A stretch of DNA of 64,000 nucleotides, taken from CALAED01 sp036555725. GTDB taxonomy: Bacteria; Actinomycetota; Actinomycetes; Streptosporangiales; Streptosporangiaceae. The stretch is from positions 124,001 to 188,000 of the forward strand of contig DATBKU010000130.1 in the NCBI GenBank assembly GCA_036555725.1, read 5' to 3'. Shown piece by piece: positions 17,165-24,941 of the stretch (its first letter is position 1; every line of letters begins with the position of its first letter). The translations under genes were made by a program, and so were the position numbers. The notes under the pieces are model-generated. The model did not search any database. It saw only the letters and a list, made by a program, of their open reading frames with translations, and was not told the origin of the DNA.

Positions 17165-17989
17165 ATGCAGGATCGAGAGGCCGAGCCGGCGACGGTGCGG
17201 CCGCAGACGCTGCTGCTAACGTTCCTGGGCGATCACGTGCTGGGCCGGAACGTGTGCGTGTACTCCGGAAGCTACCTCGACGTGATGGCACGGGTCGGCG
17301 TGTCCGAGCACGCCACCCGCTCCACACTGACCCGGATGGTGCGGCGTGGGCTGCTGGGCCGCCGGCGGCAGGGCCGGAAAGTGTTCTTCGGCCTCACCCC
17401 GCACTCGACGGAGATCCTCGCCGACGGCGAGGCGCGGATTTGGGGCACCGGTCCGGTCAACATCGATGGCGACGGCGAATGGACGCTCGTCGGATTCTCG
17501 CTGCCGCAGGAGTGGCGACGCCTGCGCCACGACCTGCGCTCCCGGCTGACCTGGTCCGGGTTCGGCATGATCCACAGCGGGCTGTGGATCGCGCCGTCCC
17601 GGGTGGACCTGTCGGCCATCCTGGCCGAGCTGGGCCTGGAGGATCATGTCAAGGTTTTCAGCGCCAGGCTCACCCATCCCGCCGACATCGGCCCGCTGCT
17701 GCGCGACGCGTACGACCTGGCCGGGCTGGCCGAGCGGTACGAGACGTTCCTGCGCCGTTGGAGCCGCCCCGAACCCCTCCCGGACCACCCCGACCCGCTG
17801 GCCCGCAAGTTGTTCCTGCTATCGGAATGGCTGGAGACCATCCGGCACGACCCCCGGCTGCCGCTACCGCACCTGCCTTCCGGCTGGCCCGCCCCACGCG
17901 CCCACCAGGTCCTCGAAGAGCGACACGCCGAGCTGGCGGAACCGGCCCGCCTGGTCGCCGGCCAGCTCCTGGAGACCCTGCCCGACTAA
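17165..17989 (+). CDS. PaaX family transcriptional regulator (first of two)
   Basis: This 274-residue protein has the PaaX layout: an N-terminal winged helix (about residues 15-85, TRSTLTRMVRRGLLGRRRQGRKVFFGLT), a central domain with WTLVGFSLPQEWRRLRHDLRSRLTWSGFG, and a C-terminal helical domain with FLLSEWLETIRHDPRLP. PaaX-type repressors bind aryl-CoA thioesters such as phenylacetyl-CoA; the ligand here is not known. It converges on the Liv transporter operon, whose other end is also flanked by a PaaX homologue, suggesting both sense the transported compound or its CoA ester (inference). Confidence 0.85.
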   Translation: MQDREAEPATVRPQTLLLTFLGDHVLGRNVCVYSGSYLDVMARVGVSEHATRSTLTRMVRRGLLGRRRQGRKVFFGLTPHSTEILADGEARIWGTGPVNIDGDGEWTLVGFSLPQEWRRLRHDLRSRLTWSGFGMIHSGLWIAPSRVDLSAILAELGLEDHVKVFSARLTHPADIGPLLRDAYDLAGLAERYETFLRRWSRPEPLPDHPDPLARKLFLLSEWLETIRHDPRLPLPHLPSGWPAPRAHQVLEERHAELAEPARLVAGQLLETLPD

Positions 17990-18008
17990 TAGATAGATCA
18001 CCATCCGG

Positions 18009-19262
18009 TCAGCTGCCGCTGAACCGGTAGTTCTTGGCGCCTGCAGAGACGTACGGATCGCCCACAGTCTCCAGCCCTCCAGGAGCGTCCGCGTTGACCT
18101 TGGAAATGTAGGTCATGCGGGTGGGCGGCTGGGCGGTGTTGGAGTAGTCGAGCGGCCCGGCGACGAGCCCCCGGGTGTCGTAGGCCTTGAGCGAGTGCAG
18201 CGCGTTGACGAGGCCCTGCCGGGTGAGGTCCTTGTTCTTGCAGGCCTGGTCGAGGGCAGCGCCCGTCACCTGGGAGGCGGCGTAGCCGAACAGCGAACCG
18301 TTCTGGATGGGCACCGATTTCGGATACCTGGCCTGGAACGCCTGCAGGAACTGCCGTACCCCGGGGGCGGGCAGCGCGGGCGGGGCGAGGGCGGTGACCA
18401 CGTAGAGGTTGGCCTTGAGCGCCGCGGCGGCAGGGGTCTGCAGCAGCTGCGGGGTGAAAACAGGGGCGTTGCCGACGATGGGCACGTCGAGCCCGGAGGA
18501 TTTGGCGACGCTGGCGACCGACGTGGTCTGCGGGCCGGCGGCGGACAGCAGGATGGCCTTGACGCCGGCCCGGCTCAGTGCGGCGACCTGCGAGGACAGG
18601 TCGGTGTCGGTGGGCTTGATCTTCTGCTCGACGACAGTGAGCCCGGCCTGGGCGGCGGCGTATTTGCTGCCCTTGAGGGCGTTCTCCCCGTAGTCGCCCT
18701 CGAAGTAGACGTGGCCGATCTTGTCGCCCTTCTTCAAGCCCTTCTCCCGCATGAGGAAGTCGATGCCGTTGATCATGTCGATGTCGTAGGTGGCGCCGGT
18801 GATCTGGACGTACTGGTTCGGCAGCACCTGAGAGGTCCAGGCGGCCATGCCGGCCAGGACCTTGTCCTGCTGGATCGAGGGCAACAGCGCGGAGATGACG
18901 GGCGAGCCGAGGATGGCCTGGTAGGCGAGGACGTTGCCGGAGCTCTGGCGGTACAGGGCGACCGCCTTCTGCGGGTCGTAGCCGTGGTCCTGGATGTCGA
19001 GTTGTACCTTCCGGCCGCATATGCCGCCCGCCTGGTTGCGGCCGTCCCAATACAGCCGCATCCCTTCGGCGATCGACTTGCTGTTGGCGGCGAACACGGC
19101 AGTGAGATCGAGCAGCGCGCCGAGCCTGACGGTGTCGGCGGTGACGCCGGGCCCGGCCTTGATGCCGCCGGCGCTGCCTTGGCCGGTTTCGCCGCCGCCC
19201 TTGGTACATGCTGTGGCGGTCAGCGCGACCAGGAGAGCGATGCTGGTGACCAGGCGTCTCAT
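18009..19262 (-). CDS. branched-chain amino acid-type ABC transporter substrate-binding lipoprotein
   Basis: This is a 417-residue protein. The signal peptide ends in a lipobox (LTATAC, Cys about 19), so the mature protein is a membrane-anchored lipoprotein. The body is a type I periplasmic-binding fold of the LivJ/LivK kind, with the opening VRLGALLDLTAVFAANSKSIAEGMRLY. Many such proteins bind aromatic acids or amides rather than leucine. Its ATG overlaps the TGA of the 30-codon micro-ORF that links it to livM; a GAGGGAG stretch inside that element is its Shine-Dalgarno. It is the last gene of the transporter operon. Confidence 0.88.
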   Translation of the reverse strand: MRRLVTSIALLVALTATACTKGGGETGQGSAGGIKAGPGVTADTVRLGALLDLTAVFAANSKSIAEGMRLYWDGRNQAGGICGRKVQLDIQDHGYDPQKAVALYRQSSGNVLAYQAILGSPVISALLPSIQQDKVLAGMAAWTSQVLPNQYVQITGATYDIDMINGIDFLMREKGLKKGDKIGHVYFEGDYGENALKGSKYAAAQAGLTVVEQKIKPTDTDLSSQVAALSRAGVKAILLSAAGPQTTSVASVAKSSGLDVPIVGNAPVFTPQLLQTPAAAALKANLYVVTALAPPALPAPGVRQFLQAFQARYPKSVPIQNGSLFGYAASQVTGAALDQACKNKDLTRQGLVNALHSLKAYDTRGLVAGPLDYSNTAQPPTRMTYISKVNADAPGGLETVGDPYVSAGAKNYRFSGS

Positions 19263-19351
19263 TGTTCGCTCCCTCTTCTCGTTCGCTGCGCGGAGGACCT
19301 CGTTCCTCGGCCTTCCACTCCGCTTATTCGGGGGGCTCGCTCTGTGTTCAT
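19259..19351 (-). CDS. 30-codon micro-ORF between livM and livK-like gene (linker element copy 2)
   Basis: The ATG lies in the ATGA containing the stop of livM and has a strong AAGGAG 8 nt upstream. The TGA lies in the ATGA that starts the substrate-binding gene. The peptide (MNTERAPRISGVEGRGT...) shares 20 of 30 residues with the cydD-cydC copy, and the DNA 74 of 93 positions. The potential hairpin at 19292-19316 is kept, with one G-C pair changed to G-U and the 9-nt loop GAGGAACGA identical. I see no third copy in the window. Confidence 0.6.
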   Translation of the reverse strand: MNTERAPRISGVEGRGTRSSAQRTRRGSEQ

Positions 19352-20481
19352 GGGATGGTCTCCTTGACTTCGGTGGGGTGAGTGTCGGGCGTGGACGGCC
19401 GGGGAGCCGGCGGGCGCCTGCGGCGCAGCAGCCCGGCGATGCCGTCGTGGGCGAACAGGAGAACCCCGATAACCGCGGCCCCGTATAGGAAGCGGCTCAG
19501 CTCCGCCGCGCCGATGCCGCCGCTGCCCGGCTCGGCGAGGGGCAGCGCGGCGCTGTAGTGGTTGAGGACGAGCGGCAGCGCGGTGACGAACACGGCGCCC
19601 GCGGCGGCGCCGCCCACCGATCCAATGCCGCCGATGACGATCATCACGAGGAAGTCGATGGACAGCGACAACCCGAACGTGTCGGGGACGATCCGGCCGT
19701 ACGACAGCGCCATCAGCACGCCGGCGAGTCCGGCGTACATCGACGACATGGTGAAGGCGGCGGCCTTGTAGCGTCTGACGTCGACCCCCATGGCGGCGGC
19801 GGCGACCTCGCTGTCGCGCAGGGTGCGGAGTGCCCGGCCCGGCCGGCCCGCGACCAGGTTGCGGGCGTACCACCACGACACGGCGACGAGCAGCAGGGCG
19901 ACGTACCACAGCCGTTCGAGCATGCCGAACGGGACGCCGAGCACGATCAGGCGGTTCGGGTCGGGGTGGCTGTTGGCGAAGCCGAACCCGAGGATGCTGA
20001 GTGGCTGGGCGTCGCGTCCGTTGTAGCCGCCGGTGAGCGCGGTGGCGTTGAGCATGATGTGCTGGCCGAGGAAGACCAGACCGAGGGAGGCCAAGCCGAG
20101 GTAAATCCCGCGGACCCGCCCGGCGATCGGGCTGAACAGCGCCCCGGCGATCCCGGCCGCGATCACGGCGCCCATCATGGCGGCCAGTGGCGGCAGCCCG
20201 AGCCCCGCCGGGCCGCCGGACGCCCCCGGTGTCGGCTTCCCGGCCAGGTAGGCGTACCCGTACGCGCCGATCGCGACGAAGAAGGCGTGTGCGAGGGAAA
20301 GTTGCCCGGCGACGCCGACCAGCAGCGTCAGGCCGATCGCGCCGATGACGGCGGCCATCGCGAACAGACCCGTCTGCAGCCAGAAGCTGGTCAGGTACAG
20401 CGGAAGCGCGAGCGCACCGGCCACCACGGCCGCCCACAGCACCTGCCGCACGGCCGCTACCCGGCGGAGACGTTCAGACAC
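19348..20481 (-). CDS. livM: branched-chain amino acid-type ABC transporter permease (LivM)
   Basis: This 377-residue permease has about ten hydrophobic segments. The family motifs LAGKPTPGASGGPAGL, YNGRDAQPLSILGFG and the cytoplasmic coupling-helix region AMGVDVRRYKAAAFTMSSMYAGLAG are present. It pairs with LivH to form the channel. It overlaps livH by 8 nt, and its stop is overlapped by the 30-codon micro-ORF that leads into the substrate-binding gene. The ABC transporter is otherwise complete. Confidence 0.88.
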   Translation of the reverse strand: MSERLRRVAAVRQVLWAAVVAGALALPLYLTSFWLQTGLFAMAAVIGAIGLTLLVGVAGQLSLAHAFFVAIGAYGYAYLAGKPTPGASGGPAGLGLPPLAAMMGAVIAAGIAGALFSPIAGRVRGIYLGLASLGLVFLGQHIMLNATALTGGYNGRDAQPLSILGFGFANSHPDPNRLIVLGVPFGMLERLWYVALLLVAVSWWYARNLVAGRPGRALRTLRDSEVAAAAMGVDVRRYKAAAFTMSSMYAGLAGVLMALSYGRIVPDTFGLSLSIDFLVMIVIGGIGSVGGAAAGAVFVTALPLVLNHYSAALPLAEPGSGGIGAAELSRFLYGAAVIGVLLFAHDGIAGLLRRRRPPAPRPSTPDTHPTEVKETIP

Positions 20482-21364
20482 GGGTGATCTCCCGGGTTCC
20501 GAACAGGCCGGACGGCCGGATCAACAGCACCAATAGCATCACCGCGTACGGCGCTACTTCGCCGAGGCCTCGGCCAAGGAACGACAACTCCTCCTGGTAG
20601 CCGGTCGTCAGCGCGGACACCACCCCGATGATCAGGCCGCCGACGACGGCACCGGGGATCGAGTCGAACCCGCCAAGCACCCAGGCGGGGATGGCGGCCA
20701 GCGCGGCCAGCCCGAGCGTGGCGTCGATGCCCGGCGACGGGAACGAGCCGAGGAACACCCCGGCGACTGCGGCGAGCGCGCCCGCGAGCGCCCAGGCGGC
20801 CATCGCGACCCGGCCGAGCCGCACCCCTACCAGCGAGGCCGTCTCCCCGTCGGCGGCCGCGGCCCGCATCGCCACCCCGGCGTCGGTGTACCTGGACACC
20901 GCCGCGAGCATGGCCATCAGCACGATCGCCACGGCCGCAGCGATCAGCCGTGACTCCGGTACCTTGGCACCGGCCAGGTCGACCACGTTCGTGCCCCATG
21001 GTGCCCCGGTGGTCAGCACATCGACCCCGATCCGGCGGGTGAGCTCGGTCAACAGCACGATGTCCACGCCAAGCGTGAGGATCGCGAGCGTGCCCAGATC
21101 GGCTCCCCGGGCGCGGCGCATCACCACGACGTCGATCAACACCCCGGCGGCCGCCGCGGCCCCCACCCCGGCCAGCACTGCGAGCCCGAACCCGAGCGCC
21201 TCGTGCGTACGTCCGACGACGTATGCGCCGAGCAGCAGCACGGACCCGTGCGCGAAGTTGAGGACCCGGGTTGACTTGAACACCACCACGAACCCGATCG
21301 CGATCAGCGCGTAAACGCTTCCCAGCGACAGTCCGTTGATCACGAATGTGAAAAACGTGCTCAC
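20474..21364 (-). CDS. livH: branched-chain amino acid-type ABC transporter permease (LivH)
   Basis: This is a 296-residue permease. The N-terminus FFTFVINGLSLGSVYALIAIGFVVVFKSTRVLNFAHGS is the classic LivH opening. The C-terminal coupling region (LGRVAMAAWALAGALAAVAGVFLG) and PSGLFGTRE ending also fit. The GTG start at 21364 overlaps the stop of the fused ATPase gene in a GTGA, so translation is coupled. It shares an 8-nt overlap with livM. Confidence 0.88.
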   Translation of the reverse strand: MSTFFTFVINGLSLGSVYALIAIGFVVVFKSTRVLNFAHGSVLLLGAYVVGRTHEALGFGLAVLAGVGAAAAAGVLIDVVVMRRARGADLGTLAILTLGVDIVLLTELTRRIGVDVLTTGAPWGTNVVDLAGAKVPESRLIAAAVAIVLMAMLAAVSRYTDAGVAMRAAAADGETASLVGVRLGRVAMAAWALAGALAAVAGVFLGSFPSPGIDATLGLAALAAIPAWVLGGFDSIPGAVVGGLIIGVVSALTTGYQEELSFLGRGLGEVAPYAVMLLVLLIRPSGLFGTREITRV

Positions 21365-23103
21365 GTGGCTGCCTCCCCGGCCGGTCCGTCGCCGCCGGAG
21401 CCGAGGTAGGCGCGGAGTACCTCCGGGTCCTGGCGTACCTGCTCGGGAGAGCCGTCGGCGATCCGCCGCCCGAAGTCGAGCACCGTCACGTAGTCGGCGA
21501 CGCCCATGACGAAGGCCATGTCGTGTTCGACGACGAGCAGCGAAAGGCCCAGTTCGCGGCATGCCGCCACAACGGCCCCCGCCATCGCCACCGACTCCTC
21601 GCCGGTCATGCCGGCCACCGGCTCGTCCAGCAGCAACAACCCCGGCTCCGCGCACAGCGCGCGAGCCAGCTCGACCCGCTTGCGCACGCCGTATGGCAGG
21701 ACCCGCACTGGCCGCCCCAGGTGTCCGGCGATATCCAGCAATTCGGCGACGCGCACGATCTGCTTGCGATGCGCCGAGTCTTCCCGGCGTGCGGGGCGTA
21801 GCCACAGCCCCGTGGAGACGAAACCGCCGCGCATCAGTCGGTGCCGCCCGAGCAGGAGATTGTCCGCCACGGTCTCCCGGACGGACAGTGACATGTTCTG
21901 GAAGGTGCGGGACACGCCGAGCCGGGCGATGTGATGCGGCGGCAGCCGGGTCAGCTCGTGACCCCCATAGCGGACGCTGCCCGCGCTGGCCCGGTACACG
22001 CCGCTGAGCACGTTCAGGCACGTCGACTTGCCGGCACCGTTAGGACCGATCAGCGCGTGGATCGAGCCTGCGGAGATGGTGAACGACACGTCCTGCAGCG
22101 CGACGATGCCGCCGAACCGGACGGTCAGCCCCTGGACCGACAACTCTTGGGGTGCCTCCGCGGAGGCGCGGTGACCTCGCGCGCCCGTCGGCCGTAGGAC
22201 CGGGGCGACGGGTCGTGTGGTGGAACCGGCCGACCGGCGCACGGCGCCGGACGGGGCATCGGACGGGGCATCGGACGGGGCATCGGACGGGGGCTGGGCT
22301 GCCGCGCCGTCGGCGGTGCCTAGGTAGCGGTCGCGGACCTCATCGGAGTTGGCGAGGTCGCGGGCCGGGCCCTGCAACGCAAGCCGCCCGGCCTCCAAGA
22401 CGAACGCGACGTCGGAGACCTCCAGCGCCAAAGCGGCGTTCTGCTCGACCAGCACCACGGCGGTTCCCTGCCGGTTGATCTCCGCGATGACACCGGCGAT
22501 CCGCTCCATCATCTTCGGCGCCAGGCCGAGCGACGGCTCGTCCAGCAGCAACAGCCGCGGCTCGGCCATCAGGCCCCGACCAATGGCGAGCATCTGCTGC
22601 TCACCGCCGGACAACAGCCCGGCGCGCTGGCGACGACGCTCCCGCAGGACAGGGAACAGCTCGTATACCCGCTCCCGGCCCGAGACGCGAGACCGGCGGG
22701 GCAGCGGGAGACCACCGGCGCGCAGGTTCTCCTCCACCGTGAGCGCTCCGAAGATCCGCCGCCCCTCCGGCACCTGCACCACACCAGTACGGACGACCGT
22801 GGCCGCGTCGAGGCCGTCCAACCGGCGACCACCGAACTCGACCGACCCCGCATCGATCGAACCCCCGGTGAACGGCAGCGTCCCGGAGATGGCCCGCAAC
22901 AGGGTGCTCTTGCCCGCGCCGTTTCCGCCGAGCACCGTCGCCACCGCCCCGTCCGGAACCGACAGCGACACCGACCGCAACACTCGCATCGTCCCGCCAT
23001 AGCTGACCTCCAGATCCGCTACCCGCAGCAGGGGCCGATCAGCTGGCTTCGGGGAGGCGTTCGTTGTCGAACCGCGCGGGGGCGTGTCCGGCACGGGCCT
23101 CAC
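21361..23103 (-). CDS. fused LivF-LivG ATPase of a branched-chain amino acid-type ABC transporter
   Basis: This protein of about 580 residues has two complete ATPase domains in one chain. The N-terminal half is LivF-like: Walker A GGNGAGKST, signature LSGGEQQM, Walker B LLLLDEPSLGL. The C-terminal half is LivG-like: Walker A GPNGAGKST, a derived signature region (LPYGVRKRVELA, where LSxGxxR is usual), Walker B LLLLDEPVAG. They are joined by a linker of about 50 residues with tandem PSDA repeats. In most bacteria these are separate genes. The start is uncertain: GTG 23103 or GTG 23094. It is first in the operon, read away from the divergent PaaX-family gene. Confidence 0.85.
   Translation of the reverse strand: MRPVPDTPPRGSTTNASPKPADRPLLRVADLEVSYGGTMRVLRSVSLSVPDGAVATVLGGNGAGKSTLLRAISGTLPFTGGSIDAGSVEFGGRRLDGLDAATVVRTGVVQVPEGRRIFGALTVEENLRAGGLPLPRRSRVSGRERVYELFPVLRERRRQRAGLLSGGEQQMLAIGRGLMAEPRLLLLDEPSLGLAPKMMERIAGVIAEINRQGTAVVLVEQNAALALEVSDVAFVLEAGRLALQGPARDLANSDEVRDRYLGTADGAAAQPPSDAPSDAPSDAPSGAVRRSAGSTTRPVAPVLRPTGARGHRASAEAPQELSVQGLTVRFGGIVALQDVSFTISAGSIHALIGPNGAGKSTCLNVLSGVYRASAGSVRYGGHELTRLPPHHIARLGVSRTFQNMSLSVRETVADNLLLGRHRLMRGGFVSTGLWLRPARREDSAHRKQIVRVAELLDIAGHLGRPVRVLPYGVRKRVELARALCAEPGLLLLDEPVAGMTGEESVAMAGAVVAACRELGLSLLVVEHDMAFVMGVADYVTVLDFGRRIADGSPEQVRQDPEVLRAYLGSGGDGPAGEAAT
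22248..22293 (-). repeat. 12-bp tandem repeat in the LivF-LivG linker
   Basis: The + strand unit CGGACGGGGCAT occurs three times exactly, followed by a partial fourth. It encodes the PSDA-PSDA-PSDA linker between the two ATPase domains. The in-frame unit allows linker length to change by slippage. Confidence 0.85.
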
Positions 23104-23138
23104 CTCGATTTCGCGACGCCGACGCAAGACACATAGTG

Positions 23139-23155
23139 AGACATAGCCATTGTCT
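23139..23155. promoter_or_regulatory. AGACA-N7-TGTCT inverted repeat between the Liv operon and paaX2
   Basis: AGACA (23139-23143) and TGTCT (23151-23155) form an inverted repeat. A further AGACA lies at 23127-23131, giving a 12-nt direct spacing. It is in the 99-nt divergent region, 36-52 nt from the transporter start and 48-64 nt from the regulator start. It is a candidate PaaX-family operator; the sequence differs from the E. coli PaaX site. Confidence 0.4.
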
Positions 23156-23202
23156 ACCGTCAACCTATAGGGGAACTTTGCCGAAGATGGCACCATGGCA
23201 CA

Positions 23203-24114
23203 GTGATCGAGCTCCCCAGTGACGCTGGCGTCGCCGACCCGGCCTGGAGCGATGCGGCATCCGCCCGCACCGTGACGGACCTGCGTCGACGGGGACCGCT
23301 GCGCGGGCCGAGTGCGCGCGCCTACCTGCTGATGGTGCTCGGCTTGTACGTCCTCGACCAGAGCGATGCCGCCTGGACCCGAACCATCCTCGACGCGCTC
23401 GGCTTGGTCGGATTCGAAGAAAAGGCGACCCGGCAGGCCCTCACCCGCAGCGCCACGGGGGGCTGGCTGACGCAGCTCCGCGTGGGCCGCCGGGTGCGCT
23501 GGCAGCTCACCCCACGTGGCCGGGCCTTCCTCCACGCCGCTGAGACGCGGCTTTTCGCCACTGGTCCGGAGCACGACTGGGACGGTGACTGGCTCGTACT
23601 ACTGACCACCGTGCCGGAGAAACACCGCAGGCTCCGGCACGCCCTGCGCACGTCACTCGGCTGGGCCGGCTTCGGATCCCTCGGACCCGGCGTGTGGATC
23701 AGCCCGCACCCCTCCCGGGCGGAGGAAGCCCGCCAGGTGCTCGACTCGCTGGGCGACCAAGTGCAAGGCACCCTGCTGCACGCCCGGCTCGACGACCCCG
23801 GCGAACGACAACGGCTGGCCGCCCAGGCATGGGACGTCTCCGAACTCGACGCGCAGTACCGGGCCTTCATCGACCGCTTCGCCGCTGCCCGCCCGGACAC
23901 GCCAGGCGACGCCCTAGCCCAGCAGGTACACATGTTCTACGAGTGGCGGCGGCTACTGCTCGTCGATCCGGGTCTTCCCCCGACGTTGCTGCCCCGCGAC
24001 TGGAGCGGCGAGCACGCGCGGCGGCATTTCCTGGACAGGCACACCGCCTGGAACGAACCGGCCAACACCTGGTGGCGAATCAGCGAAACAGATCTCGGCA
24101 CGCCAAACACGTGA
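23203..24114 (+). CDS. PaaX family transcriptional regulator (second of two)
   Basis: This 303-residue protein contains the PaaX three-part architecture: winged helix (about residues 35-105, LGFEEKATRQALTRSATGGWL-type), central domain with DWLVLLTTVPEKHRRLRHALRTSLGWAGFG, and C-terminal domain with FYEWRRLLLVDPGLPPTLLP. It is diverged from, but clearly homologous to, the regulator at 17165. The GTG at 23203 is the furthest in-frame start and the real one could lie some codons downstream. It is divergent from the Liv-type transporter operon across 99 nt, so it probably represses that operon and itself. Confidence 0.85.
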   Translation: MIELPSDAGVADPAWSDAASARTVTDLRRRGPLRGPSARAYLLMVLGLYVLDQSDAAWTRTILDALGLVGFEEKATRQALTRSATGGWLTQLRVGRRVRWQLTPRGRAFLHAAETRLFATGPEHDWDGDWLVLLTTVPEKHRRLRHALRTSLGWAGFGSLGPGVWISPHPSRAEEARQVLDSLGDQVQGTLLHARLDDPGERQRLAAQAWDVSELDAQYRAFIDRFAAARPDTPGDALAQQVHMFYEWRRLLLVDPGLPPTLLPRDWSGEHARRHFLDRHTAWNEPANTWWRISETDLGTPNT

Positions 24115-24177
24115 CGAGCATCGAGCCGGTCCTTGCCGCTCCAAACCCTACGGCAGAGGAACACCGGAAGGCGCGCC

Positions 24178-24599
24178 ACCCAGCCGGAACAGCGGTGACA
24201 CAGCCGGCGCGTCCCGCTCCAAACCGCAACCACCGTTTGGCCGGGCTGCTGAGGTGCGGCCTGTGCGGGCGACGGATGGAATCGTGCTGGGCCAACAACC
24301 GGCTCGCATACCGACGCCGACACGGTCACACCAGCGCATCCGCACCAGACCCGACCCGGCCGAAGAACCTTTACCTCCGCGAAGACCGTATCCTCGCCCA
24401 CCCGCCCGCCCTGCACATCGCCCTGTGCATCGCGCTAACCGGGTCGAACCCAGCGCCCAACAGCGCACCACCAACAGCTGCCGAGGCCATCGACCACCTG
24501 CAGGCGCAAAAGATCACACTGACCTATGAACCTGAGACCCGGAGCCTGCGGACCGACACGCCACGGGAGGTGATGATCAGAATCGACTCTGCACACTGA
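24178..24599 (+). pseudogene. C-terminal remnant of a large serine recombinase
   Basis: The frame contains the recombinase zinc-ribbon LAGLLRCGLCGRRMESCWANN..LAYRRRHGH, then a YLRED block and a C-terminal EAIDHLQAQKITLTYEPETRSLR tail, as in Streptomyces-phage/ICE type large serine integrases. The catalytic N-terminal domain is absent, no start codon or ribosome-binding site is visible, and the expected third zinc Cys (YRC) is Arg. It is a dead fragment of a past mobile element, located about 140 nt from the 3' end of tRNA-Leu. Confidence 0.7.
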
Positions 24600-24678
24600 C
24601 CGCCGACTACTAACGACGCTCCGGCCCCGCGTCGGCGACGAATGGAGGCGCCCCGGACAACGAGTCGTTGCCTCGGCC

Positions 24679-24700
24679 GCACCTTACGACCGAAAGGTGC
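24679..24700 (-). terminator. hairpin downstream of tRNA-Leu
   Basis: GCACCTT (24679-24685) and AAGGTGC (24694-24700) pair with an 8-nt loop, about 40 nt past the tRNA 3' end. It probably ends the tRNA transcript, but could also be a relic of the integrated element. Nothing else is visible in 24600-24740. Confidence 0.5.
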
Positions 24701-24740
24701 TCCGTAATGCCCAAAAGTAGAGGGACATGTACAAATGGTG

Positions 24741-24825
24741 TGACCGAGGGGGGACTTGAACCCCCATGCCCTTGACGGGCACTAGCACCTCAAGCTAGCG
24801 CGTCTGCCTATTCCGCCACCCGGTC
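24741..24825 (-). tRNA. tRNA-Leu (GAG anticodon)
   Basis: This 85-nt class II tRNA has a 7-bp acceptor stem (GACCGGG/CTCGGTC, one G-U), an anticodon loop TTGAGGT giving GAG, a long variable arm (GTGCCCGTCAAGGGCAT) and a T-arm GGGGGTTCAAGTCCCCC. The discriminator is A and CCA is not encoded. A recombinase remnant lies downstream of its 3' end. Confidence 0.93.
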
Positions 24826-24941
24826 CTGCGTGCACGCCGCAGCGCGTCACGGCTGGCCAACCATACCAAACGACTCGACTCGCGGCGAAGTCGATCGGGG
24901 GGCACGATGGGGAGCGTACGGCCCCTAGCGCAGGAGGAAAA

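Noticed and set aside
24600..24740. Attachment-site duplication of the tRNA-Leu 3' end
   Set aside because: No copy of the tRNA 3' sequence is visible near the recombinase remnant; only a simple hairpin is present.
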